Source: Argopecten irradians (lineage: Eukaryota; Mollusca; Bivalvia; Pectinida; Pectinidae). Taken from it: a stretch of 64,000 bases of DNA. The DNA is taken from the NCBI RefSeq assembly GCF_041381155.1, contig NC_091137.1, forward strand, positions 10,163,765-10,227,764, read 5' to 3'. The notes under the pieces are model-generated. The model was given only the letters and a program-made list of their open reading frames with translations. It ran no database searches and was not told the DNA's origin. The position numbers and the translations under genes were made by a program. Positions 47,126 through 58,450 of this stretch are shown in pieces (position 1 is the first letter of the stretch; the number at the start of each line of letters is the position of its first letter).

Positions 47126-47765
47126 ATGGGTTCACGTAAAATGTTCAGTGATGAGTAAGAGTTGTCACACACATAACAGTCTAATGATATGATTGGAAGA
47201 CACACAAATAGTAATATCAAAGTAGGTTAATCCAATACTTACTCGATAGATATTTCAAACAGGAAACGATCGATTAAATATTTTTCAAATCATCTTGTGT
47301 ATGTACATCGCTTGCGCCACCAGTATAAGGATCCTATGTGATTCGGCGATGTCAACTATATTTCACAAAATTTGGTGTACGGTTTCAATGAATGTCACAT
47401 TACATCATGGTGTATATAGTGATATGTGTTAAATATTCCATGTGTTCCAATAAAATCCCACCTGCTGTCTCCTATTTTGTAGTTGATGTCATTTTTTCAT
47501 GTCCCACTAAAATAAGCATCAGTTCCCTTTCTACTTTCCGTGAAAAATCTGACTTGCGTCAACAACAAGGCTCGTTCACACTGGGGCTATCGAACATCAA
47601 TAAAATATGTCAATACCTGACGGGGAATATGAGCCTCAAACGGCCGTTATTGTGTTTTGATGGTAGAGTGCTTGATTTTCTGACAACTCAGACGATGAAA
47701 TCATTAACACGCATAACAGAACGCTATCACCCCAATATGTATTAGTCGAACAGGTTTACTTTCAG
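47126..47765. other. Intronic sequence
   Basis: A 117-codon plus frame at 47392-47745 shows no recognisable domain or splice context and is not called. Confidence 0.4.
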
Positions 47766-48133
47766 TTAAAGATGCTCCACCGATGACAAATTTGTTTCAC
47801 TATCAAAAACAGGAGCAGACGATTAAGTATTTTTTTTCGGTTACAAAAGTTACTTCTTTACATCATTACCACCATCGGAAAGTTTGAACTTCTAATTTTA
47901 TTTCACGTCAAAAATAGGAAAATAACGGAAAATTAATTAATTGCATCCCGAAAAAATTCCGTGGCACTATATCCTATATAGAAGGAAGTACTGATTGTGC
48001 GTGCACTAAAAACAAACATGCAGTATTTTATTTTATTTTTGTGTTAATTAGACATATATATACATGATTAAACACTGATTGTTGTTCAAATGATGAATAT
48101 CATTATGCTCTGTCGCCGGTGGAGCATCTTTAA
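47766..48133. mobile_element. TTAA-flanked MITE (family 2), copy 2, inverted
   Basis: TTAA at both ends, with TIR AGATGCTCCACCG on the left and its complement on the right. Shares AATTGCATCCCGAAAAAA and GTGTTAATTAGACATATA with the copy at 30009-30371, but reversed. Identity is visibly incomplete, so this is an older pair. Confidence 0.88.
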
Positions 48134-48559
48134 TGTGTTATCCGCAATAATTAAAGAAAACAGTACCTATGAACTAATCACCGATCAGTTCCGTTATTTA
48201 AGCTATGGTTTTATGATTATTCAGCTGTGTCTAAAATTCCAGGAATGAAGCGAACATCAGACCATTTATCATACTATCACGAAGGTATGAAGGTATTGAA
48301 CTTTACTCTGAAACTATATTCATTATACTTCTCTTTTGCACTTAAAGACATAGTGTTACTATATACTAAAACGACCAATGGAGAGCCGAATGCCATGGCA
48401 ATTAACAAATAACGTTTGAATTATGTTTGTTTAAGCGTCGAAGGGTATTGGTAAACATATCTTGTCTTTGTGCGTATATTCTATAAGTATGTACAGTGTC
48501 ACAGTCGCCCTTTAAGAATACCGTATGCCCAGTGAAGATCGATGATAAATACCTCTTAC
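48134..48559. other. Intronic sequence
   Basis: Nothing recognised. Confidence 0.4.
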
Positions 48560-48617
48560 CTGAATTGTTCCGTGTTAGGTGTTGACGGAGTTTATCATTG
48601 ATATGGGTGACCGGTCT
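48560..48617 (-). CDS. Probable internal exon of an unidentified host gene
   Basis: Minus strand: CACAATTACCCAG, 19 codons plus 1 nt, then GTAAGA after TTCAG. The peptide is RPVTHINDKLRQHLTRNNS, polar and basic. The one-base remainder fits 37211-37305. It is short, so chance cannot be excluded. Confidence 0.45.
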
Positions 48618-49667
48618 CTGGGTAATTGTGATATGTATTGATGTGACATATAGTTTATGTGTATCAACCCGTGTTAGCTACAGACCAAGAGAAGGAGAAA
48701 TCATTAGAAACCATTAACAACCCCATGTTCAGAATAATTGGGAAACAAAATCATGAATTTTATTAGCAATTATGTTAATTGCGATACTTTATTTTAAAAT
48801 AAAGTATGGTGATTTTATTGAAAAATAAAAACTTAATTTAAAAGATGATTTAGTATTTATTTGTGAATTTTTTTATTATATTCAGATTATCATGTGCTAT
48901 TTGACAAAATACAAAATGATTTTCTTGCAGATATCGCCTATACGATGGCGAACGGAATTATTTGAAAATATCCAGAATACACGTTTTATTTCTTGTATGA
49001 AGCTGAGTCAGTTTGGCATATGCAAATCAATATGAAATAAGGTCGATCTCACGTGTAGGGTCTTTGATGTCGTTAGCTAATCGATTGGACTATTGAAAGA
49101 ATGCCTCGGAATTAACGTTATTTATTCATTGTAGTTGTCATGCAAATTTAGGACATATAATATACACATATATACATACTTACATTCTTGATTATTTAAG
49201 ATAAAATCGATATTGAGTTATGACTAAAACTAAAAATAATAATTAACCTTTCTAATATAACAATGTATCACATTGGTAAACACATGCTCGCCGTTAATGA
49301 ACATTTTTTGCGTACTTTGAAGTCATAAATAAATACTGACTTTGAATAGTTCCTCCCAGTTTTGTTACAATAACATGTCAATGTGTCAAACACCTATGTA
49401 AATTTATGTATAGCTATTCCTTTGATATTTATTTGATACTTGACTTTTGAGCTGGTTAATTCACTCATTCCATCTAGGTTTAATTATCCATCATGTATAA
49501 TCGACATTTGATCTATTTTATTCACTTGTGCCGGCAAGTTTTGATAATTTATAATTATTTATTTTACCCTTGACATATTAGTGTAGTTATCTCCAATCGA
49601 GTTATGAGTTGTACTTACCCTTCACAGTATTTAATTTTATGAGTTTACTCGTTTACATCTGGATTCT
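48618..49667. other. Intronic sequence
   Basis: AT-rich, nothing recognised. Confidence 0.4.
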
Positions 49668-51150
49668 GAGTTATTTGATATACAGGCGACTATTGAGTTA
49701 TTTAATATACAGCTGATTAATTCAATAAACAGCTGACGTTTGAAATACAGCTGACGTTTGAGTTGTTTAATATTCAGCTGACCTTTCAGTTATTTAATAT
49801 CTAACTGACTACTGAGTAATTTAATATACAGCTGACGTATGAGTTATTGGATATTCAGCTGACCTTTGAGTTATTTAACTTACAGTTGAGTTTGAGTAGT
49901 TTGATATACAGCTGACGTTTAATTTGCTTAATATTCAGCTGACGTTTGAGTCATTCAATATACAGGTGACCTTTCAGATATTTAATATACAGTTGATTAT
50001 TGAGTAGTTTATTATACAGTTGATGTTTCTGTTATTTAATATTCAGCTGATTATTGACTTATTGAAATTCAGCTGACCTTTCAGTTATTTAATATACAGC
50101 TGACTATTTTGTAATTTAACATACAGTTGACTGAGTTATTGGATATTCAGCTGACCTTCCAGTTAATTAATATACAGCTGACGTTTCAGTTTTGTAATAT
50201 ACAGCAGACGTTTCAGTTATTAAATATCAGCTGAATATTGAATAATTTGATATACAGCTGACGTCTTAGTTATTTAATATTCAGCTGACGTTTGAGTTAT
50301 TTAACTTACAGCTGACCTTTTAGTTATTTGATATACAGCTGACATTTCTGTTATTTAGTATACAGCTGACAGTTGAGTTACAGCTGATGTTTCAGTTATT
50401 CAATATACAACTGACGTACCAGTTCTTTAAATATTCAGCTGACCTTTCAGTTATTAAATGTACAGCTGACGTTTCAGATATTTAATAAACAGTTGACTAT
50501 TGAGTTATTCAATATACAGCTGACGTTTGAGTTATTAAATATTCTGCTGACTATTGAGTTATTCAATGTACAGCTGACGTTTGAGTTATTTAATATACAG
50601 CTGACGTCTGAGTTATTCAATATACAGCTGACGTTTGAGTTATTCAATATACAGCTTACGTTTGAGTTATTCAATATACAGCTTACGTTTGAGTTATTAA
50701 ATATTCTGCTGACTATTGAGTTATTCAATATACAGCTGACGTTTGAGTTATTCAATATACAGCTTACGTTTGAGTTATTAAATATTCTGCTGACTATTGA
50801 GTTATTCAATATACAGCTGACGTTTGAGTTATTCAATATACAGCTGACTTTTGAGTTATTTAATTTACAGGTGACTATTGAGTTATTTAATATACAGCTG
50901 ACGTTTGAGTTATTTAATATACAGCTGAGTATTGAGTTATTTGATATACAGCTGACTATGGAGTTATTTAATTTACAGCTGACTTTTGAGTTATTTTATT
51001 TACATGTGACTATAGAGTTATTTAATTTACATGTGACTATAGAGTTATTTAATATACAGCTGAGTATTGAGTTATTTTATATACAACTGACTATTTGGTA
51101 ATTTACTATACAGCTGACTATTGAGTTATCTAATATACCACTGACTTTTT
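49668..51150. repeat. 27-bp minisatellite with a CAGCTG in most units, about 55 copies
   Basis: Unit GAGTTATTTAATATACAGCT followed by GACGTTT. The left third is diverged, while 50490-50860 is more uniform. Most units carry the E-box CAGCTG, and many carry TGACGTTT. Open frames on both strands (plus LTFELFNIQ repeats, minus NNSNVSCIL repeats) come from the period being a multiple of three. Confidence 0.95.
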
Positions 51151-52039
51151 AGTTTTTTTTTTCAAAGCTCGATTCATGGATATCGTAAGACTTCAGGGAC
51201 CAATGAATGATGATGATTAAGTCATTTACATTACCTCCAGTCATTAATTAGGTGTGCATTATTACGTAACAAATACAATATACCATTGAAATGTCAATTT
51301 AAGCTTTGAAGCATACGAAACAAGGAATTTGGATTTACATAAAATGTCATTTAAAATTTCGAGCGTTCATCAATGAACCTAGGAAAATTAGTTTATTATC
51401 TCAGGAAATAGTATTTGCTTTCCTATTTCGAAATTTATTTATCAACGATATTTCGGTATGTTGGAGTCAAGCTTTATTAATTGATCTATTTTGTCTCAAC
51501 AAAGTTTAATAATTTCTAATAATTTATTTACCCTTGACATTTAAGTGTAGTTATTCACAATCGAGTTATGAGTTGTTCTTACCCTTCACAGTATTCAATT
51601 TTATGAGTTTACTTATTAACATCTGATTGCTGATTTTCTTTTTACAATTTACACTATGTAAGAGTCAAGCTCGTAATGTTTATTTTCCAAGTTGATAACT
51701 TTGTAACCCCTACCTCCACCCCTTCAAAAAAAAAAAAACAATAAAAAAGAAAATAGCAGATTTTCAGATAAACTGTCAAATTTTTTTTTTTTTCAAAATG
51801 TGATTTATTTGTAATTACAAGTTGGATGGTTTTAATAACCTGATAGATATAATTCTATTAAAACAAAGTAGCATCCCTCCATTACAAATGTATGGAATGT
51901 ACCTGACGATCCAATATTTAAGTGGTATTTACCAAACATTGCTGAGGGAGACATTGGAAACAAAGGTTTACTATATATTTAGGGTAATGATGATCAAGGA
52001 AAAGACTGTGTTATGAGTACAATTTAACATAAAGTCATA
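51151..52039. other. Intronic or intergenic sequence
   Basis: Short A and T homopolymers near 51726 and 51781; otherwise nothing recognised. Confidence 0.4.
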
Positions 52040-52212
52040 CCTCCCTATCTAAGCGGTCACCTCTGTATAAAAACCTCCAGCTTAATTTGACCAATTTCTT
52101 AGGGTCTCAAAATTTCAGCTTAATTTGACCTGTGTGCAAAGATCACTTGGTTATAAAGACCATTGTTCCTTATTCCCTTGGGCGGTCTTTATAAACAGAT
52201 TCTACAGTATTT
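52040..52212. repeat. Probable dispersed repeat with GGTC...TATAAA...CC units
   Basis: GCGGTCACCTCTGTATAAAA, CAGCTTAATTTGACC (twice), TTGGTTATAAAGACC and GGGCGGTCTTTATAAACAG recur within 170 bp. This resembles a dispersed repeat of simple internal structure; its class was not identified. Confidence 0.4.
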
Positions 52213-53438
52213 TTTGCATTTGCCGTTGATGAATAGGATATTACTAAACACTTGAATATATTCTACTATTAGTTGTTCAGGAGTCTCTGTATAAATATAT
52301 TATATGTATATGTCATAATAGACTTATTTAAGTATAAATTATCGTTGTATTCACCCAAATCGGTATTCATCAAATTCAATTATCACATTAAACAAATGAC
52401 CTGGTGTGACATATCGCCAGCCGTCGTGTCTTTATTTTATCTTTATGATACACCACGACCACAGCCTTCCTTACGTAATGTGTAGGCTACCACCAATGTA
52501 CAGAAAGGTAAGTATAAACATCTTAAAAACGGAATTATGGGTGCCTTACACGCAACACCTGCTGATGCACCAATCCCTACGGTTAACTAATTCACTTACC
52601 TTAAAAGGACAGACTGGACCGTCCTTATCCTTAGCGTTGTAATCCCGTCAGGTAGAATTTTAACACTAATGTATTTATTGTCGATAAATTTACTTAGAAT
52701 TTTTTATTTCCTAGGAGAGAGAAATATTGATCCCGGTAGTCTATCCTCCGGACCGACTAAACATTCGATCAGCACTAGAGGATCACAGGTAACATGCAAT
52801 TCATCATAGTGATAAACAAACAATCGTCTATACTGCCTGAGAGTGGTGACTACACTTAGTACTAGTCCTTGTCGTCATTTGTTTAATCCACCAGGACAAA
52901 CATTCCACAATGAAACAATAACATTTCGTCATAGCCAATGACCAATCCTAGAATATCTACAAAACGTCAATAAATCATAAAGACATACACGCTTATATTA
53001 AGCCTGTCGCACGTGCACACGCGGACAAGAACAGCTACACCAACATGAAATGACAGTATCCAATCTCACACGTGGTACGATTTCCATTAGCATAACATTG
53101 CGTGGTGTATGTTTCAATCAATTGAGTTAAATAATAATTCCCCTTGTCAACTGTTAATGAAGCTATAGCTAGGTGATGTGAGAGATGTGAGACTGACGCT
53201 GTACACTGGCTGACTAGGGATACTCGCTACTCTTCCCAATCTACCTCCACTTACACCTAGGGTATATTATTTATCTGTTAGATATTGACAATCGTACAGT
53301 GATACAAGTGTGATATTTATAATAAAATTGTTCAGCCAATACTTTCGACAACCCTAACTAATTATTATGAAAACCGTATTCTGTAACTATATTAAATTCT
53401 GATTTTAATTTATAACCATTGATATAAAAAAAACTCAC
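52213..53438. other. Intronic or intergenic sequence with isolated splice-like sites
   Basis: Plus-strand AAAG|GTAAGT at about 52507 and a TTTATTTCCTAG...CACAG|GTAACA pair at about 52716-52789, and minus-strand TTTTAAG|GTAAGT at about 52607. None is joined to a convincing coding exon. Confidence 0.3.
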
Positions 53439-53485
53439 CGTATAACAAACAGTATCACAAATATTGCTATCAGTCTACCACCGAA
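53439..53485 (-). CDS. Possible short exon encoding a hydrophobic segment
   Basis: Minus strand: GATGTCTTTTTTCAG, 47 nt, then GTGAGT after ATACG, both strong signals. Only one frame is open: FGGRLIAIFVILFVI, with two carried nucleotides, a candidate membrane helix. A strong donor (GTAAGT, minus, 53540-53545) 60 bp upstream would make a 60-nt intron, but that join closes every frame, so this may be a 5' untranslated exon or a chance match. Confidence 0.3.
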
Positions 53486-54639
53486 CTGAAAAAAGACATC
53501 AGTTTGGATTGATAGTTCATCGATAAAAATCCTTCAAAAACTTACTGACTATTATAGGACTCCATGGAAGCAGTGTCGGTCTACGGTTGTTGAACTTTGT
53601 GATATTTCACAAGAATCAGATCGATATTGTTTACAAAAGTAAATTAATCAAACCTGGGCTTAAATCGATCAAACGAAGAATCAACATAAAACATCTGTAT
53701 CGATCCTCACGAAGCTCTAAGGTGTTTGAAGCATAGAACCATGCGTTCCGGTCGACTTCCAGCGTGTCCAAAAAAAACCCCAATGGCTTTCAAATCAGAA
53801 TCAATTATTTGTCCAGCTCACTATCGAGAAGGAATCGGCAACAGGCCACTTAGCAAATCAACGAAGTACAATTTTATAGACAAAAACCTAGTGTGAGTGA
53901 TGTGAATATGCGTCATGGCTATAGAGATTTGATTTCTTATGTTGTTTAAAACCTTCATAAGTGAAAATCTTTACGATACAACAAGCTTCACTTCGCTTGA
54001 CAATGGCTTAGGAAATGCTCGTTATCGTAAGTTACATGTCTAGCACTTTTAGTTACATATTGGCAGTTTGTGGCTACGGTGTCAGACTCATTCTAAATTA
54101 ACATCTTTACTTTCCAAGAGCTTAAGATATAACTCTTTGTTGCTCGGGATGGGGATGGGGGTGTAGCAATGTTTTGATTATTTTATATTTACAAAAGGCA
54201 TTTTTTTATAATTCAGAAGTCTGTACAATGTGTCTGAACTAACATAAAAAAATTTATGAAACTATTTTGGGGGGAAAGACAAATGTAATACTATGTATTA
54301 ACTATTTATGTGCATAGCTAAGATCATGACTGTTATTTAACTTGCCCGCATTTTCCCCTAAAATGACCAAAATTGATCTTTTAGTGTTATTTTGACAATT
54401 TCTTTTATCTAAAAGTATTATAAAAGATTCCACTGTACATAATTAGCATACTTGATGATAAAATAATAGGAATTGAAAGGTGATCTACCTTTAAACTTGA
54501 AGTTCTGACTGCCAAAGGAGGTATTAATGCATATTTGACCATATGACCTTTGACCCCTAACTTTTACCTTATCACTTTGTCCAAAAAAAAATTGACACCA
54601 TAATTTTTCCGAAAGAGGATGTCCTAGGGAGGCTGAAGT
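53486..54639. other. Noncoding; possible 5' end of the minus-strand gene
   Basis: No core promoter is recognisable. The only support is the donor noted at 53540-53545. Confidence 0.3.
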
Positions 54640-55297
54640 TGGTTCCGAGTTCCGAGTTCCGTTTAAGCTAAACGGAACTCGGAACCAGTTCCGAGTTCCG
54701 TTTAAGGATTTTTTTTTTTTTAATTTAAAAAAAAATTCAATTTAAGTAATTTGAACATATTACAAATGTTTTCTGTTGTGTTTTTTCATGGATAATTTGT
54801 GATAGAGCTAGTTTAAATACGTTTTCAAATAACATCTATTTCCGTTTAAGTAAAACGGAACTCGGAACCAGTTCCGAGTTCCGTTTAAGGAAATTTTCTA
54901 TCTATTTAGATAAAATCATTCTATATGCCTAAGACATATAAGAAATGTTGCCAGTGGTCTTTTTTCATGGGTTACTAGTGATGAATCCACTTTAATTCAG
55001 TTTTCGATCAACTCCCATTTCCGAGTTCCGTTTTAGTAAAACGGAACTCGGAACCAGTTCCGAGTTCCGTTTAAGGAAATTTTCTATCTATTTAGATAAA
55101 ATCATTCTATATACCTAAGACATATGAGAAATGTTGCCAGTTGTCTTTTTTCATTGGTTACTAGTGATGAATTCACTTTAATTCAGTTTTCGATCAACTC
55201 CCATTTCAACAGGCAACATTATTCATATGTCTTAGGCATATTGAATGATTTTATCTAAAATGATAGAAAATTTCCTTAAACGGAACTCGGAACTGGT
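54640..55297. mobile_element. Foldback element with palindromic GTTCCGAGTTCCG units
   Basis: The palindrome CGGAACTCGGAAC...GTTCCGAGTTCCG occurs at about 54668-54700, 54857-54889 and 55037-55070, separated by tandem units of about 180 bp (TAGATAAAATCATTCTATAT, CCTAAGACATAT, GAAATGTTGCCAGT). The last 95 bp (about 55205-55297) is the unit in reverse orientation, ending CGGAACTCGGAACTGG. So the element has inverted ends and a tandemly duplicated interior. No protein. Confidence 0.85.
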
Positions 55298-57224
55298 TCA
55301 TTTGTAAGTATCTGAACAATAAGCCTACATATCCGGTGATTATAAATATGAGACCATGAACAACATACCTGTATATTCGGTCATAATACCTGTACGACCG
55401 GACGTGTCCGCTCTTTGTTATAGTTGGACTAAGAATCCGTAATCGGTGCAATACTATGCAATCAAGGACCACAGCATGGGTCGCGATTAACCGATCCACC
55501 AATATGTCATTTTGAATATCGCAGAAATGGCCACAATAAATCTGATGTTATCATGCATGTCTAACACATTAACGACTGTCAACATTGCTATGATTGAGTA
55601 ACATGATCCATACCGTATTTAATACAGCATCAGTTGCCATTGACGATGGAAGGCATTGTTTTTTTGCCAATGCTTTACTTCAATTTTCTACAGTTTTTGT
55701 AAATTACGTTTCCTTTTGTTGAATTATTTATTATTTTTTCAGATGTAAGGGAAGAAAACAATAGTCCATGTAAATCTCCATGAAATTGTTAGTATATTGA
55801 GAAAGGTACAATGTGTAACGGGACATAAACTCAAATACTTAGTGATTACGTTTTCATTTTAATAAAATCAATAACTGCAATAATTACTGCGTAAAGGGTA
55901 TCGCAATGATTATAATGTAACATAATCAACCTCACTATTATATTTTCTAATTTTACTATATAAGAGGCTGCAACACCAAACGTTTTATTTCTACTATGAA
56001 TATTGTCCATTGGTTTCTTTAATTATGATGGAACTTGTTGTGTTTATATATGAGACTCTATTGTCCATTTCTGTAATGTCTTTTCTGTTAATTTTCGTTC
56101 GTGTGTAATTTATCGTTGTCTCATGACATATTCTAATTTCTAATTTCATCTTTAAGGTTATGCATATCGGGTTTCCAGGGACATTTCTTTAGCTTGCTGA
56201 GTTGTCATTAATTGCTAGAACAAATGGCGATCCACAATGCAACCGAATTATGCATATTCTCGAAAGATATTCTCTAAAGACATTATTCGAGAAAAGTTTT
56301 TCATAAACACATTACATATATGCTTAAAATTTGAAATATCTTGTTATATTATATTTTTTGACATATTCAGCTATTATAGCTTAATTAAAAAATAATGAAA
56401 TACAATGTACAATATATATCATGTTATAAATGAATTGTATTATATTTAAAGATAGTTTGCTAAATTGAACGGTCACTGATGTGGAAAAAAGAAAAGATAA
56501 ATAGATGGATATTGATATACTTTTTTATCATTTATCTTTTTATATTGCTGATATTGAATTTTGACAACATAATAATATGCAGTATAATTGTATACAGTGT
56601 ATTTCTGCCTATCCGCCAGCTATGCCGTTTTCCTGTGATGAGCAGAGTAATATAGAACCTTCCATGGTATCGACCTGACTCATGTGATGGATAGGACATC
56701 GATCGTGTATTTAAATAGGAATTCCTAGAACATAAGTCTTACACATGATGATTACTTCAAAATGTGTTCAGTTATCGGTGTCGATAACACTAACTACTTA
56801 TTTAGTCAGGTCGATATATTGTAGAGGAAAAGATATCTTTAGCTTAAGATAAGCGGCATTGAAAACGATATTTATTACCATAAAGTAACGTGATATGACG
56901 TCAGCCAGTTACCTTTAAATACATGAAACATATAAGTATGACTATACAATTCCTTTGTTCTTCCGGATTCGCGTATGCAATTTAAATTATTAAAGTGTCC
57001 CGCAATTTTGGAATGAAAATTCCCAAACAAGAACGGAATGTTTGAATCAATAACTATTTCCCCCAAAACAAAAAAGTTGATTTTTCTTGTTTATCAATAG
57101 CAGAACCAAATGCTGTTCAAATATTGATGAATTGAGGTCCTTTTTAAAACTGAATTCACCATCCCATGGAATCGACCTAGCAAGATTCAATCCTTATATG
57201 TTCATGATTATCATTTGTTTTTAA
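55298..57224. other. Noncoding AT-rich sequence
   Basis: No gene or repeat recognised. Confidence 0.4.
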
Positions 57225-57525
57225 AATTTATCTCTGCTTCTGGCCAAATTGATTGCAATCCATTCAAACCTCTAAGACTTGTAGCAATTTAAAGGATTTA
57301 CCTCTATTTCCCCTATTGGGCCCCGTCCCTCCTGTCCCAGAGGGTCAGGGACAAAATTGATACACACTCTTTTTCCCTTCCCCAAGTATGTTTTGGCTAA
57401 ATTTGGTTACAATCGATTTAGAACTATATGACAAGTAGTGATTTAAATGACGGACGGATAACGGACGACGGACGTCGCGCCATGACATAAACTCACCGGC
57501 ACTTCAGGCCAGGTGAGCTAAAACA
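57225..57525 (+). repeat. Dispersed repeat ending GGCCAGGTGAGCTAAAA
   Basis: Landmarks: CTCTGCTTCTGGCCAAATTG, TTTGGCTAAATTTGGTTACA, GACGGACGGATAACGGACG and CACTTCAGGCCAGGTGAGCT. I recognise this type as a common dispersed repeat in mollusc genomes, often a LINE 3' end, but cannot verify the family. There is no coding part here, so it is probably a truncated 3' copy. Confidence 0.6.
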
Positions 57526-58450
57526 CCATAGCTATAGTCAAAGCTGAGCCTTTAATGAATTTCAACTGTCAGAAATAACAATCTACAATCTGCTTATGTT
57601 TGAATAATACATACCAATTTCAAAATATCTCAAAGCTTTCACTTTGTAACTCTTTAATTATTCCCTTAAGTTGGGCATTCAGCGAACTGTCGTTACACAT
57701 TATATCACATGTGTATAATAGAAAACGTATCTGCTATACTTAGGATTATAATGACGTAAAATGATTTAAAATTTATAGAATTATATTTTGTTTGCGAAAC
57801 TGCATCGGCAATTGTTTTACGTAAGACATGTTTTGAAAATCCCAAAAGCAAAGCGTAGTATCAGTAAGAATTTCCTGCCCTTGCCGCAGCCTTCTTGCAT
57901 CTAGCCAACACTGTGTTGGTGGTATATTGAATCTCATACCGACCCCGAAAATTACAAAATCATGATTGACAGAAAATCAGGAATATTTAGGAAAGTTGAT
58001 ACCAGCTTTTACAGCCTTTGCCCGTTAAATATTTGTGCATTTATATCATGAAGACATTTCATCGCAAATATACCTGACGGATGTAGAAATTCTAAAATCA
58101 AATTGGCCGGATGATTTATAGTTCATTAATTACAGTGAAACCAGTTATTGGTTTAGTTTATTTTCAGCCAGACTAATTAAAAACCTGAGTACTTCAAAGG
58201 AATTCAACTCTTGTTTTGTTCGCCGCTCGATAACAAACCAGTCATTAAAGGACCGATATAGCCTTGTGACATTTAACAACAAACAGCACAGACGACAATA
58301 ATTAGCACTAACATCACCATCGCCACTTCGACCTACGCCACAACTAATTACATAACAGTAAACACCGAACACCTACACCCTGAACATCAGCCACTTTCAC
58401 CATACACCAACACATTGCCATAAGTACTGTTGCCGTCGACGTCGCTTTAC
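57526..58450. other. Noncoding sequence
   Basis: Nothing recognised before the trinucleotide array. Confidence 0.4.

Noticed and set aside
47392..47745. 117-codon plus-strand frame
   Set aside because: No domain, no splice context, AT-rich setting; treated as chance.
52461..52789. Plus-strand two-exon gene (AAAG|GTAAGT, then CCTAG...CACAG|GT)
   Set aside because: Two frames are open in the second piece, the first has no clear start or acceptor, and no family is recognised. Isolated splice-like sites are expected by chance.
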